Of a stretch of 64,000 nt of DNA, positions 54,620-64,000 are shown piece by piece. This DNA is from Phocaeicola paurosaccharolyticus JCM 15092 (GTDB lineage: Bacteria > Bacteroidota > Bacteroidia > Bacteroidales > Bacteroidaceae). Both the position numbers and the translations under genes were made by a program. The notes beneath the pieces were generated by a model, which had not been told where the DNA came from, did no database searches, and saw only the letters and a list, made by a program, of their open reading frames with translations. Position 1 is the stretch's first letter. The number at the start of each line of letters is the position of its first letter. The stretch is taken from the NCBI RefSeq assembly GCF_000613805.1, contig NZ_BAJR01000006.1, positions 62,001 to 126,000 on the forward strand, written 5' to 3'.

Positions 54620-57184
54620 ATGAAACAATTGAAAATTCTGTTTTTTACTCTATTTCTATTTCAGTTAAATTGTATTATGGCAGGATCTATTAAAATAGTC
54701 AATCTTGATGATTGCAAATGGGAATTTAAACAAGTCGGTAAAGGTGAATGGATGTCGGCAAAAGTTCCGGGAACTGTTCATCAGGATTTGATTGATCATG
54801 ACCTTTTGCCTGATCCTTTTTATGGATTGAATGAGAATAAAGTACAATGGGTAGAGAATGAAGATTGGGCTTACCGGACATCATTCAATATTACCGATAA
54901 TGAGATGAATTATCAAGGTGCCATTCTGAATTTTGAAGGTGTTGATACTTATGCAGACATCTACTTAAATGGTGCATTGATAAAGCGCACAGACAATATG
55001 TTTGTTGGTTACACTATTCCTGTAAAAGGCTTCCTTAGAAAAGGGGAGAATAATCTCCAGATACTTTTCCACTCTCCAATAAAGATGACTCTTCCTCAGC
55101 TTGAAACTCAAGGATTCCAGTATCCTGCTGATAATGACCATAGCGAGAATAAAGTGAGTGTATACTCACGAAAGGCTCCTTATAGCTACGGATGGGACTG
55201 GGGTATACGTCTTGTAACAAGTGGTCTTTGGCGACCTGTTACTCTTACCTTCTTTGACAATGCTTTTATTGATGATATGTATGTACGTCAGGAAAGTGTC
55301 ACTGAAAAAGTTGCCAAATTAGACAATATTTTCACTATAAACAGCCTTGCTGATGATAATGCTGTTGTCAAACTGGAATGTTCATATAAAAGTGAACCTG
55401 CAGTAACTGTTCAGAAAGAGATAAAACTACAAAAGGGTGAAAACACTATCTCTCTTCCTTTAGTAATAAATTACCCACACTTGTGGTGGCCTAACGGATG
55501 GGGTGAGGCTGCGCTTTACGATTGTGTTGCTACTATATCTGTGAATGGAAAAGAGGTAGCTCTGAAAAAGGAGAGGATAGGGCTTAGAACTATAGAGGTA
55601 GTTTTGGACGATGACAAAGATGGAAAGTCATTCTTTTTCCGTGTGAATGGCAAACCAATGTTTGCTAAAGGTGCCAACTATATCCCAGACGATGCACTCC
55701 TTCCAAATATCACAGAAGATAGAATAAAGAGAATGTTTGCAGATGTGAAAGATGCAAACATGAATTTGATAAGAGTATGGGGCGGTGGCGTTTACGAGAG
55801 CGATCTATTCTATAAATATGCTGATGAAAATGGAATAGTGTTATGGCAAGATTTCATTTTCGGTTGCACATCATACCCTTCGGACCCAACATTTATGAAG
55901 AGAGTTGAGGAGGAGGCTTACTATAATATCCGTCGTCTGCGTAACCATGCAAGTTTAGGCATGTGGTGCGGAAACAACGAAATACTGGAAGGATTGAGAT
56001 ATTGGGGATGGGAAAAGAAGTACAGCGACCCATCTATCATGAAGGAGATGTTTGAAGGATACGACAAACTATTCCGCCAGCTGCTTCCTGCTAAGGTGAA
56101 AGAACTTGATCCAGGCAGATTTTATATGCACGGTTCTCCTTATGAGGCGAACTGGGGGATTCCTGAGTCATGGAAGATTGCAGATAGTCATAACTGGGGA
56201 GTTTGGTATGGGCGTAAACCTTTCGAGGCATTCGATAAAGAGGTAGGAAGATTTATGAGTGAATACGGTTTCCAGTCGTTCCCAGAGATGAAGACTATAT
56301 CCACATTTGCCGCAGAGAAGGACTATCAGATTGAATCGGATGTTATGAATGGTCATCAAAAAGCCTCAATAGGTAATGAACTTATTGACAAGACAATGAG
56401 GATTTACTATAATGTTCCCGAGAAGTTTGAGGACTTTGTGTATGTAGGTCAGGTGCTACAAGGTAAGGGAATGCGTAGAGGCTTTGAGGCACACCGCAGG
56501 AATATGCCATACTGTATGGGTACCCTCTACTGGCAGCTTAATGATAGTTGGCCGGTTGTATCTTGGTCTAGCATTGACTATTATGGAAACTGGAAGGCTA
56601 TGCATTATGAGGCAAAGAGAGCATTCGCTCCAATCATCATAAACGCAATTAAGGAGGGTGATGACCTAAACTTCTATATTATATCCGACAGACTTGAGGA
56701 TAATGACAATGTTACTCTCGAATTGAAGACTATAGATTTCACTGGGAAGGTGTTGGCAAAAGAGATTGTTAAGGGCAATATCAAGGCAAACAGTTCGGTT
56801 CTTTTCCATAAAGCAGATTTCAACGCCATGGCTAAGAGCCCAAGAGAGAGTCTGATATTGATGACTCTGAAAGATAAGAGTGGGGAAATTATAAATAAGG
56901 ATCAATACTATTTCAACTATCCTAAAGATCTGGATCTACCAAAAGCAAAAATAGAGACTAAGCTAAAAAAGGCAGATGGCGAGTATATGTTGACTGTTAA
57001 GAGCAAAGAGCTTGCTAAAGATCTGTTCATAGAGGTTCCTGTTCAGGGTGCTAGGTTCAGCGATAATTTCTTCGACCTGTTGCCGGGGGAGACAAAAGTG
57101 GTGATAATCAAGTCGGATAAGTTGAAGAAGAATGATAATTTTAATATCAAGATACATCAGTTGAGCGATACAGTTATAAAATAA
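54620..57184 (+). CDS. GH2 beta-mannosidase, exported
   Basis: Removes beta-linked mannose; in N-glycan breakdown this is the Man-beta-1,4-GlcNAc step. 854 residues with a signal peptide (about 1-22). The sugar-binding N-domain carries WMSAKVPGTVHQDLIDHDLL, and SYGWDWGIRLVTSGLWRP near residue 190 is typical of beta-mannosidases. The TIM barrel has the acid/base E454 in WCGNNE and nucleophile E548 in SEYGFQSFPE. First gene of a run of glycosidases spaced 10-16 bases apart. B. thetaiotaomicron has a comparable set in its complex N-glycan locus (from memory BT0458-BT0461). Confidence 0.92.
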   Translation: MKQLKILFFTLFLFQLNCIMAGSIKIVNLDDCKWEFKQVGKGEWMSAKVPGTVHQDLIDHDLLPDPFYGLNENKVQWVENEDWAYRTSFNITDNEMNYQGAILNFEGVDTYADIYLNGALIKRTDNMFVGYTIPVKGFLRKGENNLQILFHSPIKMTLPQLETQGFQYPADNDHSENKVSVYSRKAPYSYGWDWGIRLVTSGLWRPVTLTFFDNAFIDDMYVRQESVTEKVAKLDNIFTINSLADDNAVVKLECSYKSEPAVTVQKEIKLQKGENTISLPLVINYPHLWWPNGWGEAALYDCVATISVNGKEVALKKERIGLRTIEVVLDDDKDGKSFFFRVNGKPMFAKGANYIPDDALLPNITEDRIKRMFADVKDANMNLIRVWGGGVYESDLFYKYADENGIVLWQDFIFGCTSYPSDPTFMKRVEEEAYYNIRRLRNHASLGMWCGNNEILEGLRYWGWEKKYSDPSIMKEMFEGYDKLFRQLLPAKVKELDPGRFYMHGSPYEANWGIPESWKIADSHNWGVWYGRKPFEAFDKEVGRFMSEYGFQSFPEMKTISTFAAEKDYQIESDVMNGHQKASIGNELIDKTMRIYYNVPEKFEDFVYVGQVLQGKGMRRGFEAHRRNMPYCMGTLYWQLNDSWPVVSWSSIDYYGNWKAMHYEAKRAFAPIIINAIKEGDDLNFYIISDRLEDNDNVTLELKTIDFTGKVLAKEIVKGNIKANSSVLFHKADFNAMAKSPRESLILMTLKDKSGEIINKDQYYFNYPKDLDLPKAKIETKLKKADGEYMLTVKSKELAKDLFIEVPVQGARFSDNFFDLLPGETKVVIIKSDKLKKNDNFNIKIHQLSDTVIK

Positions 57185-57196
57185 ATCTAACCTATT

Positions 57197-59524
57197 ATGA
57201 AATTTAATTTATTGTTTTCAGGGCTTTTCGCATCGGTCCTGACTTTGACCTCTTTCAATGAGGCTTTTGCTACGAATGTAGATTACAGAGTAATTCCTAT
57301 GCCGCAGAAAATTGAGGTTGTGGAAAATCAAAAACCTTTTACCTTAAATAAGAAGAGTGTCATAAGATATACTAAAGGAAATGATAAGCTGAAAAAAGAT
57401 GCAGAGTTCTTAAGCTCTTATATTAAAGAGGTTATCGGATTGAAACTATCAGTAAAGGCAGGTAATGCTTCAACAGGAATTAATCTTATTGTAGATAACA
57501 AGATAGATAATAAAGAGGGTTATATCATAGATGTTAACTCATCGTCTATCACAATAAAAGGTGGTTCTGAGGCCGGAGTTTTTTATGGCATACAGACTCT
57601 ACGTAAATCGCTTACTCCCGGAATTAGCAAATCTGTAGAGATGCCTGCAGCCCATATTGAAGACTATCCTCGATTTGCATATAGAGGTGCTCATCTTGAT
57701 GTGTCAAGACATTTCTTCCCTGCAGATTCTGTGAAGAAGTTCATCGATATGTTAGCTCTTCATAATGTTAACCGTTTTCATTGGCATTTATCAGATGACC
57801 AAGGATGGAGAATTGAGATAAAGAGCCGTCCGGAACTTATTACTAAAGGATCAGAGAGAAAAGAGACCGTGATAGGGCATAACTCTGGAAAATATGATGG
57901 AAAACCTTATGGAGGATTTTATACTCAGGAACAGGCAAAGGATATTGTAAAATATGCAGCTGAAAGAAATATAACAGTGATTCCTGAGATTGACATGCCG
58001 GGACATATGCAGGCAGCTCTTGCTGCTTATCCTGAGTTGGGATGTACAGGTGGCCCATACGATATTTGGACTATATGGGGTGTTTCCGACAATGTGTTGT
58101 GTGCGGGGAATGATGCCACACTGAAGTTTATAGATGATGTTCTTGGTGAGATTGTACAGATGTTTCCTTCAGAATATATTCATGTAGGTGGTGATGAATG
58201 TCCTAAAGATCAGTGGAAGGTTTGCCCCAAATGTCAGGCTCGTATTAAGCAGTTGGGCATAGTTTCAGACGAAAAACATACTGCAGAAGAGAAGCTGCAG
58301 AGTTATATCATTTCTCATGCAGAGAAATTCCTTAATTCAAAAGGAAGACAGATAATTGGATGGGATGAGATTCTTGAGGGAGGTCTTGCTCCTAATGCTA
58401 CCGTTATGTCATGGAGAGGTGAAGGTGGTGGCATTGAAGCAGCTAAACAGGGACATGACGTAATCATGTCTCCGAATACTTATCTCTATTTCGACTATTA
58501 TCAGACAAAAGATAAAGAGAACGAACCTTATGCTATCGGAGGATACCTTCCTGTTGAAACCGTATACAATTATGAGCCTATGCCAAAATCACTTACTAAA
58601 GAGGAGCAGAAGTTTATAAAAGGTGTTCAGGCAAACTTGTGGACCGAGTATATCCCTACATACTCACAAGTGGAGTATATGGAACTTCCTCGTCTTGCAG
58701 CTCTATCAGAGGTACAGTGGTCAAATCCAGAAAATAAGGATTATAAGGATTTCTTGTCCCGTTTGGTACGTTATATAGAACTTTACAAGGTGAAAGGATA
58801 CAACTATGCAACCCATATATTTGATGTCTTTGCTGATTTCACTCCTAATACAGATAGTGGAAAACTTGACATCACACTCTCTACTATAGATGACAGTCCG
58901 ATATATTATACTTTGGATGGAACCGATCCTACAGAGAAGTCAAACTTATACCAATCAGTTCTAAATATAGACAAGGATTGCACATTCAAGGCTGTTTCAA
59001 TACGCAAAGGTGTTAAGAGCCGTACTGTAACTGAGAACATAGGAATGAGCAAGGCTAGTATGAAACCTATTACAATGCGCCAACCTATAAACAAGCAATA
59101 TGAGTATAAAGGGGCAGTGACATTGGTTGATGGTCTGAAAGGTAATGGAAACTATAAGACTGGCAGATGGATTGCTTTCTATAAGAATGATCTGGAAGCA
59201 ATAATCGACTTAACAAAAGAGGAAGAGATATCGAAGGTAGACTTTACAACATGTGTTGAGAAGGGTGACTGGGTTTTCGATGCACGCTCTGCAGAGATTC
59301 TTCTTTCGGATGACGGAAATGTATTCAAGACTGTTGCTGAAGAAAACTATCCTGAGATGAATGAGAGTGACAGAAATGGTCTTTATAACCATACAATCTC
59401 TTTCCCTGCTGAGAAGGCTAAATTTGTAAAGATTAAAATAGCTCCTGAGCACAAAATCCCTGAGTGGCATGGTGGAAAAGGTAACAATGGTTTCCTGTTT
59501 ATTGATGAGATAGAGATCAACTAA
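57197..59524 (+). CDS. GH20 beta-N-acetylhexosaminidase with C-terminal accessory domains
   Basis: Exo-enzyme releasing terminal beta-GlcNAc/GalNAc by substrate-assisted catalysis. 775 residues, signal peptide about 1-26. A GH20b domain (about 30-150) is followed by the catalytic barrel with HLDVSRHFFP, HWHLSDDQGWRIEIK and the catalytic pair D333-E334 in HVGGDECPKD. After the barrel (about 530 on) come a chitobiase C-terminal-like domain (IDDSPIYYTLDGTDP) and an F5/8 type C (CBM32-like) domain (about 620-775), which would bind galactose or GlcNAc. Second gene of the glycosidase operon. Confidence 0.93.
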   Translation: MKFNLLFSGLFASVLTLTSFNEAFATNVDYRVIPMPQKIEVVENQKPFTLNKKSVIRYTKGNDKLKKDAEFLSSYIKEVIGLKLSVKAGNASTGINLIVDNKIDNKEGYIIDVNSSSITIKGGSEAGVFYGIQTLRKSLTPGISKSVEMPAAHIEDYPRFAYRGAHLDVSRHFFPADSVKKFIDMLALHNVNRFHWHLSDDQGWRIEIKSRPELITKGSERKETVIGHNSGKYDGKPYGGFYTQEQAKDIVKYAAERNITVIPEIDMPGHMQAALAAYPELGCTGGPYDIWTIWGVSDNVLCAGNDATLKFIDDVLGEIVQMFPSEYIHVGGDECPKDQWKVCPKCQARIKQLGIVSDEKHTAEEKLQSYIISHAEKFLNSKGRQIIGWDEILEGGLAPNATVMSWRGEGGGIEAAKQGHDVIMSPNTYLYFDYYQTKDKENEPYAIGGYLPVETVYNYEPMPKSLTKEEQKFIKGVQANLWTEYIPTYSQVEYMELPRLAALSEVQWSNPENKDYKDFLSRLVRYIELYKVKGYNYATHIFDVFADFTPNTDSGKLDITLSTIDDSPIYYTLDGTDPTEKSNLYQSVLNIDKDCTFKAVSIRKGVKSRTVTENIGMSKASMKPITMRQPINKQYEYKGAVTLVDGLKGNGNYKTGRWIAFYKNDLEAIIDLTKEEEISKVDFTTCVEKGDWVFDARSAEILLSDDGNVFKTVAEENYPEMNESDRNGLYNHTISFPAEKAKFVKIKIAPEHKIPEWHGGKGNNGFLFIDEIEIN

Positions 59525-59540
59525 TATTTGCATATAGGAT

Positions 59541-61580
59541 ATGAGAAAATATATAATCTATATTCTTCTATTTATATGCACAATAACTTATGGCAGTAGT
59601 AAAATGTCTGTCATACCGGTGGTAAAAGGTGTTGAGCGGATAGGTGGAAATTTTGATATGTCACTCCTTAAAGGGGTGACCATATCAGCAGACTCTTATG
59701 AGACAGATTTGCTCTATGATTACCTTTTATCATCTCCATTGAAACTCTCAAAGAGCTCTTCAAATAACGGTGTTCTTACATTAAGAAGAGTAGATAAAGT
59801 GAATGGATGTGACTCACCTGAAGGGTACTCTCTTCGAGTGACTAAGAGAGGGATAGATATTGAAGCAATATCCGGTGCCGGGCTCTTCTATGGAGTGCAG
59901 ACACTTTTACAGATGAGTTACGGTAATAAAAAGATTCCATGTGTAGAGATAACAGACTTGCCACGATTTGAGTATCGTGGTCTTATGCTGGATGTGTCCC
60001 GCCATTTTTTTGGAAAGGATTTCCTCAAAAAGCAGATAGATGCTATGGCATACTATAAGCTTAACAGACTTCATCTGCATCTTACCGATGCTGCTGGGTG
60101 GAGGCTGGAGATTAAGAGATATCCACTTCTGACAAGTTTTGCAGCATGGAGAGACAGACCACTTTGGAAAGATTGGTGGAATAATGGCCGTCTATACAAG
60201 AATGAAGGAGATACGGGTGCTTACGGAGGATACTATACTCAGGAAGATATAAAGGAGTTGGTAGCATATGCACAGAAGCATTTTATAACTATAATTCCTG
60301 AGATTGAGATGCCTGCACACTCTGAAGAGGTTCTCACTGCCTATCCTGAGCTTTCATGTACTCATGTTCCATACAAGCAGTCTGACTTTTGTGTGGGAAA
60401 TGAGAAGACTTTCGAGTTCCTTGAAAATGTACTTACTGAGGTGATGGCTCTTTTTCCATCTGAATATATCCATGTTGGGGGAGATGAAGCAGGAAAACTT
60501 TCATGGGGAGATTGCGAACTATGTCGCAAGAGGATTAGCGATGAGAAGCTGAAAGATAATAATGAACTGCAAAGCTATCTTATTCACAGAGTAGAGAGGT
60601 TCCTTAACTCCAAAGGAAGAAAGTTACTTGGATGGGATGAAATTCTTGATGGCGGACTTGCTCCTAATGCTACTGTGATGTCATGGAGGGGTGTTGAAGG
60701 TGGATTAAAAGCAATTGAGGCTGGGCATAAAGCTATAATGACACCTGGAGAGTTCTGCTATATAGACTCTTATCAGGATGCACCCGACACACAGCCGGAA
60801 GCAATTGGAGGTTACCTACCTTTGGAAAAGATCTATTCTTATAACCCTATTCCTGAGAACATCTCAGAGGAGAAGACGGATTTAATTTATGGTGTTCAGG
60901 CTAATCTATGGAGTGAATATATACCTACTGAAAAGGATGTGGAAAGGATGGTCTACCCTCGGCTGCTGGCTCTTGCCGAGGTTGCTTGGAGCGACCCCTC
61001 ACATAAGGATTTCATAGATTTCCGCAAAAGAGCAATCAAAGCGGTGGACTTCCTGAAGTCAAAAGGATATTTCCCTTTTGACCTTAAAAACGAAATAGGA
61101 AATAGAGTAGAGGCTAAGAAGAGAATAAAACACCTTGGCTTAGGTAAGAAAGTCATATATTTGCCTAAGGGGAAATATTATAACGGATATACAGCCGGTG
61201 GAGATAGTGCGCTTGTTGATGGCATTCGAGGAGGGTGGTCATATACAGATCATAGATGGCAAGGATTTATTGATACTAATGGTCTTGATGTTGTTATAGA
61301 TTTAGGAAAAGAGAAAAAAATAAAATATATAGGGGCCGAGTTCATGCAAATATGTGGCCCTGAGCTCTTTTTGCCAGCAAATGTGCATATTTCTGTTTCT
61401 AATGATGGTAAAGAGTACAGAGTGATAAAGGATATTGCCAATGAAGTGGTCAAAGATGATAAGGTGACATTCAAAAATTTCTCTTGGAGAGGAAAGATGA
61501 AGGCAAGGTTCGTACGTTACCAGGCTGAGCGTGGTAAGTTCGGAGGATTTATATTTACAGATGAAATTCTAATAAAATAG
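59541..61580 (+). CDS. GH20 beta-N-acetylhexosaminidase, second paralogue
   Basis: 679 residues with a signal peptide (about 1-20). The GH20 barrel has MLDVSRHFFGKDFLK and LHLTDAAGWRLEIKR, with the catalytic D315-E316 in HVGGDEAGKLSW, and a C-terminal F5/8-type domain (about 545-679) but no chitobiase-like domain. It has an insert after WRLEIKRYP (roughly 190-225, with WRDRPLWKDWWNNG) that the first paralogue has in another form. Two GH20 enzymes side by side suggest different linkages or glycan arms. Third gene of the operon. Confidence 0.93.
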   Translation: MRKYIIYILLFICTITYGSSKMSVIPVVKGVERIGGNFDMSLLKGVTISADSYETDLLYDYLLSSPLKLSKSSSNNGVLTLRRVDKVNGCDSPEGYSLRVTKRGIDIEAISGAGLFYGVQTLLQMSYGNKKIPCVEITDLPRFEYRGLMLDVSRHFFGKDFLKKQIDAMAYYKLNRLHLHLTDAAGWRLEIKRYPLLTSFAAWRDRPLWKDWWNNGRLYKNEGDTGAYGGYYTQEDIKELVAYAQKHFITIIPEIEMPAHSEEVLTAYPELSCTHVPYKQSDFCVGNEKTFEFLENVLTEVMALFPSEYIHVGGDEAGKLSWGDCELCRKRISDEKLKDNNELQSYLIHRVERFLNSKGRKLLGWDEILDGGLAPNATVMSWRGVEGGLKAIEAGHKAIMTPGEFCYIDSYQDAPDTQPEAIGGYLPLEKIYSYNPIPENISEEKTDLIYGVQANLWSEYIPTEKDVERMVYPRLLALAEVAWSDPSHKDFIDFRKRAIKAVDFLKSKGYFPFDLKNEIGNRVEAKKRIKHLGLGKKVIYLPKGKYYNGYTAGGDSALVDGIRGGWSYTDHRWQGFIDTNGLDVVIDLGKEKKIKYIGAEFMQICGPELFLPANVHISVSNDGKEYRVIKDIANEVVKDDKVTFKNFSWRGKMKARFVRYQAERGKFGGFIFTDEILIK

Positions 61581-61591
61581 TCAAACATATT

Positions 61592-63841
61592 ATGGTAAGA
61601 AAATTCACATTAACAGTCAGTGCTTGTGTTTTTGCAGCTTTCTCTGCATTTGCACAAAAGAGCCCTGCCGATTATGTCAATCCATTTGTGGGCACAACAA
61701 ACTATGGTACCACTAACCCTGGTGCAATAACTCCAAATGGCTTAATGTCAGTGACACCATTCAACGTGATGGGGTCGGATTTGAATAATAAAGATAAAGA
61801 TAAGTCATGGTGGTCGACTCCATATGAGTTTAATAATAAGTTCCTCACAGGCTTTGCCCATGTGAACCTTAGTGGGGTGGGATGTCCTGAACTGAGCTCG
61901 CTGCTGCTCATGCCGACAACAGGAAAGCTGGATGTGGACTATCATAACTATGGTAGTTTGTACAGAGATGAGATTGCAACTCCAGGTTTCTATCAAACTA
62001 TTTTGGGAAAGTATAATATCAAGTGCGAGCTGACTGCTACACCTAGAACTAGTATGGCTCGATTTACATTCCCGAAAGGTCAGAATAATATCCTTCTGAA
62101 TCTTGGCGAGGGCCTTACAAATGAGACAGGAGCTTCAGTGAAGTTCGTAAACGATAGAGAGATTGAGGGAAGTAAACTTTTAGGAACATTCTGCTACTCC
62201 ACACAATCTGTATTCCCTATCTACTTTGTGATGAGGGTTAATAAATTATCCGAAAAGAGTGGATACTGGAAGAAGATGCGTCCTATGGAGGCTGAGGCTG
62301 AATGGGATGAGACCGCAGGAAAATATAAACTATATACATCTTACAGAAAAAATATGAGCGGTGATGATATAGGTGTATGGTTCTCTTTCAACTCAGATAA
62401 AGAGGAGGTGGTAGAGGTAAGTATGGGTGTTTCATTCGTAAGTATTGAAAACGCTCGCCTTAACCTTGACAAAGAGCAGCCTTTCGGTACTACCTTAGAT
62501 AAATTGCGTCAACAGGCAAGAGACAGATGGAACGAGGATCTCTCAAAAATAAAGATTGAGGGGGGTACTGAGGAGCAGAAAGGTGTCTTCTATACTGCAC
62601 TTTATCATACACTTATACATCCAAACATACTTCAAGATGTAAGTGGGCAATATCCTCAGATGGAGGGTAATAATATCCTTACAACAAATCGTGACAGATA
62701 TACTGTATTCTCATTATGGGATACATACAGAAATGTACATCAGCTTATTACTCTTATATATCCAAAACGTCAATTGGATATGGTACACACAATGCTGGGT
62801 ATGTATAGAGAACATGGATGGTTCCCTAAATGGGAACTCTTTGGACGTGAGACTTTGACAATGGAAGGTGATCCGGCTATCCCTGTTATTGTGGATACCT
62901 GGATGAAAGGTCTGAAGGATTTCGATATAAAAGAGGCATACAAAGGTATGTACAAATCTGCTACTACACCAGGTAAGGATAACCTTCTTCGTCCGGATAA
63001 TGATGAATACATGAAAAGGGGATATGTGCCAATGGAGAGTCAGTACGACAACTCCGTTTCGCATGCTCTTGAGTATTATGTTGCCGACAATGCACTCTCT
63101 ACACTTGCCGATAAATTGGGAAAGAAGGAGGATGCCAAACTGTTCCGTAAACGTGCATTAGGATATAAGAACTACTACAGTAAAGAGTTTGGTACATTGA
63201 GACCTATAACAAAAGATGGTAAGTTCTATTCACCTTTTAATCCAAAAGAGGGAGAAAACTTCCAGCCATGTCCTGGCTTTCATGAGGGTAGTTCATGGAA
63301 CTATACCTTCTATGTGCCTCACGATATAGAAGGACTTATAAAGCTTATGGGTGGTGGAAAGAATTTCGTAGATAGATTGCAGAGTGTATTCGACAATGGT
63401 CACTATGAACCTACAAATGAACCGGACATAGCATACCCATATCTATTCAGCCGTGTTAAAGGTGAGGAGTGGAGAACACAGAAGATGGTGAAGAAGCTTC
63501 TTGCTGAGAACTTTACAACAAAACCTGACGGCATACCAGGAAATGATGATACAGGTACCATGTCTACTTGGGCTATATTTAGTATGATGGGATTCTATCC
63601 TGACTGCCCCGGTGTTCCTGAATATACATTAACAACTCCTGCTTTCGATAGGATAACAATAGAGCTTGATCCAAAATATTGGGGAAAAGATAAACTTGTA
63701 TTAGTGAAAGAGGGTAATGGTGACTATATAAAGTCTATAAAGTTTGATGGAAAGACTGTTAATAAATTTAGAATTAGCCATGAGGAGTTGATTAAGGCAA
63801 ATGTTATTACTTTTGTAACAACAAACAATATTAATAAATAA
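61592..63841 (+). CDS. GH92 alpha-mannosidase, exported
   Basis: Calcium-dependent exo-alpha-mannosidase, family GH92, usually acting on alpha-1,2-, 1,3- or 1,6-mannose of N-glycans. 749 residues with a signal peptide (about 1-22). Family parts are YVNPFVGTTNYGTTNPGA near the N-terminus, SLWDTYRNVHQLITLIYP (about 372-389), HGWFPKWELFGRETLTMEGD and GIPGNDDTGTMSTWAIFSMM (about 648-667), which carries catalytic and metal-binding acids. Exact linkage cannot be read by eye. Fourth gene of the operon; the next start is 2 bases after its stop. Confidence 0.92.
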   Translation: MVRKFTLTVSACVFAAFSAFAQKSPADYVNPFVGTTNYGTTNPGAITPNGLMSVTPFNVMGSDLNNKDKDKSWWSTPYEFNNKFLTGFAHVNLSGVGCPELSSLLLMPTTGKLDVDYHNYGSLYRDEIATPGFYQTILGKYNIKCELTATPRTSMARFTFPKGQNNILLNLGEGLTNETGASVKFVNDREIEGSKLLGTFCYSTQSVFPIYFVMRVNKLSEKSGYWKKMRPMEAEAEWDETAGKYKLYTSYRKNMSGDDIGVWFSFNSDKEEVVEVSMGVSFVSIENARLNLDKEQPFGTTLDKLRQQARDRWNEDLSKIKIEGGTEEQKGVFYTALYHTLIHPNILQDVSGQYPQMEGNNILTTNRDRYTVFSLWDTYRNVHQLITLIYPKRQLDMVHTMLGMYREHGWFPKWELFGRETLTMEGDPAIPVIVDTWMKGLKDFDIKEAYKGMYKSATTPGKDNLLRPDNDEYMKRGYVPMESQYDNSVSHALEYYVADNALSTLADKLGKKEDAKLFRKRALGYKNYYSKEFGTLRPITKDGKFYSPFNPKEGENFQPCPGFHEGSSWNYTFYVPHDIEGLIKLMGGGKNFVDRLQSVFDNGHYEPTNEPDIAYPYLFSRVKGEEWRTQKMVKKLLAENFTTKPDGIPGNDDTGTMSTWAIFSMMGFYPDCPGVPEYTLTTPAFDRITIELDPKYWGKDKLVLVKEGNGDYIKSIKFDGKTVNKFRISHEELIKANVITFVTTNNINK

Positions 63842-63843
63842 TT

Positions 63844-64000
63844 ATGAAGAACATTAAATGTTTACTTACCGGTATTTTTGCTGTCTCAATGACTTTTTCG
63901 TTGAGTGCGCAGGTAAGAACGGAGCAAACACTTGAAAAAGGCTGGAAGTTTACGCGCCAGGATAAGACCGAGTTCTCTTCTCCTGATTATAATGATGTAA
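63844..64000 (+). CDS. Start of a further exported GH2 glycosidase (cut by window edge)
   Basis: 52 codons are visible: a signal peptide (MKNIKCLLTGIFAVSMTFSL, ending SAQ) then EKGWKFTRQDKTEFSSPDYN, the typical opening of GH2 beta-galactosidase or beta-glucuronidase-like enzymes in Bacteroidales. Beta-galactosidase would fit the removal of outer Gal from complex N-glycans. Too little is present to fix the activity. Confidence 0.65.
   Translation, partial: MKNIKCLLTGIFAVSMTFSLSAQVRTEQTLEKGWKFTRQDKTEFSSPDYNDV

Overview
The window is a stretch of an AT-rich Bacteroidales-type chromosome (phylum Bacteroidota). The evidence is lineage-restricted protein families (NigD-like lipoprotein, DUF4827, DUF5020, RprX/RprY, an EF-G2-type factor, N-glycan-type glycoside hydrolases), start codons mostly without a Shine-Dalgarno sequence, and many promoters of the Bacteroides form TAnnTTTG (-7), some with a TTG about 19-20 bases upstream (-33). 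Genus cannot be decided from the sequence alone. Most of the window is core metabolism; no phage, transposase, CRISPR array or defence locus was seen.

Layout. 1-6.8 kb: end of prfC, a secreted S9 peptidase, then tsaC-clc-fmt. 7-14.3 kb: NigD-like lipoprotein, an ECF sigma factor with a membrane-anchored beta-barrel partner, rpe-comEC, a DHH phosphoesterase and a DUF4827 lipoprotein overlapping glmM. 15.7-24.2 kb: hemW, EF-G2 paralogue, rprXY, a MarR regulator with a small membrane protein, and rpsF-rpsR-rplI. 24.2-34.8 kb: an intergenic 21-bp repeat array, a tiny lipoprotein, acyl-CoA synthetase, mtaB, a glycosyltransferase, nrdJ-folB, nitroreductase and dnaA. 35-47 kb: amidase-mlaD, a BASS transporter, pncB, a three-gene NamZ/ferredoxin/aldo-keto reductase operon, an HD protein and lptD. 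47-53.7 kb: a nucleobase uptake operon (uraA, Tsx-like DUF5020, pbuG), ung, a two-gene regulator/membrane unit and asnA. 54-64 kb: tRNA-Arg(CCG), a second 21-bp repeat array, and a tightly packed operon of exported glycosidases (GH2 beta-mannosidase, two GH20, GH92 and the start of another GH2) suited to taking apart host N-glycans.

Two signals stand out. First, eight genes (clc, glmM, acyl-CoA synthetase, dnaA, BASS transporter, pncB, namZ, lptD) are each broken by one short deletion; seven of the eight are restored by putting back one or two G on the coding strand inside a G run. Because dnaA, glmM and lptD are normally essential, this most likely reflects consensus errors in the assembly, and I annotate each as one gene. 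Second, two intergenic regions 30 kb apart each carry exactly four copies of the same degenerate, GC-rich 21-bp unit, in the same orientation and phase, followed by a shared block starting TATATC. This looks like a dispersed repeat family that I cannot assign to a known class.
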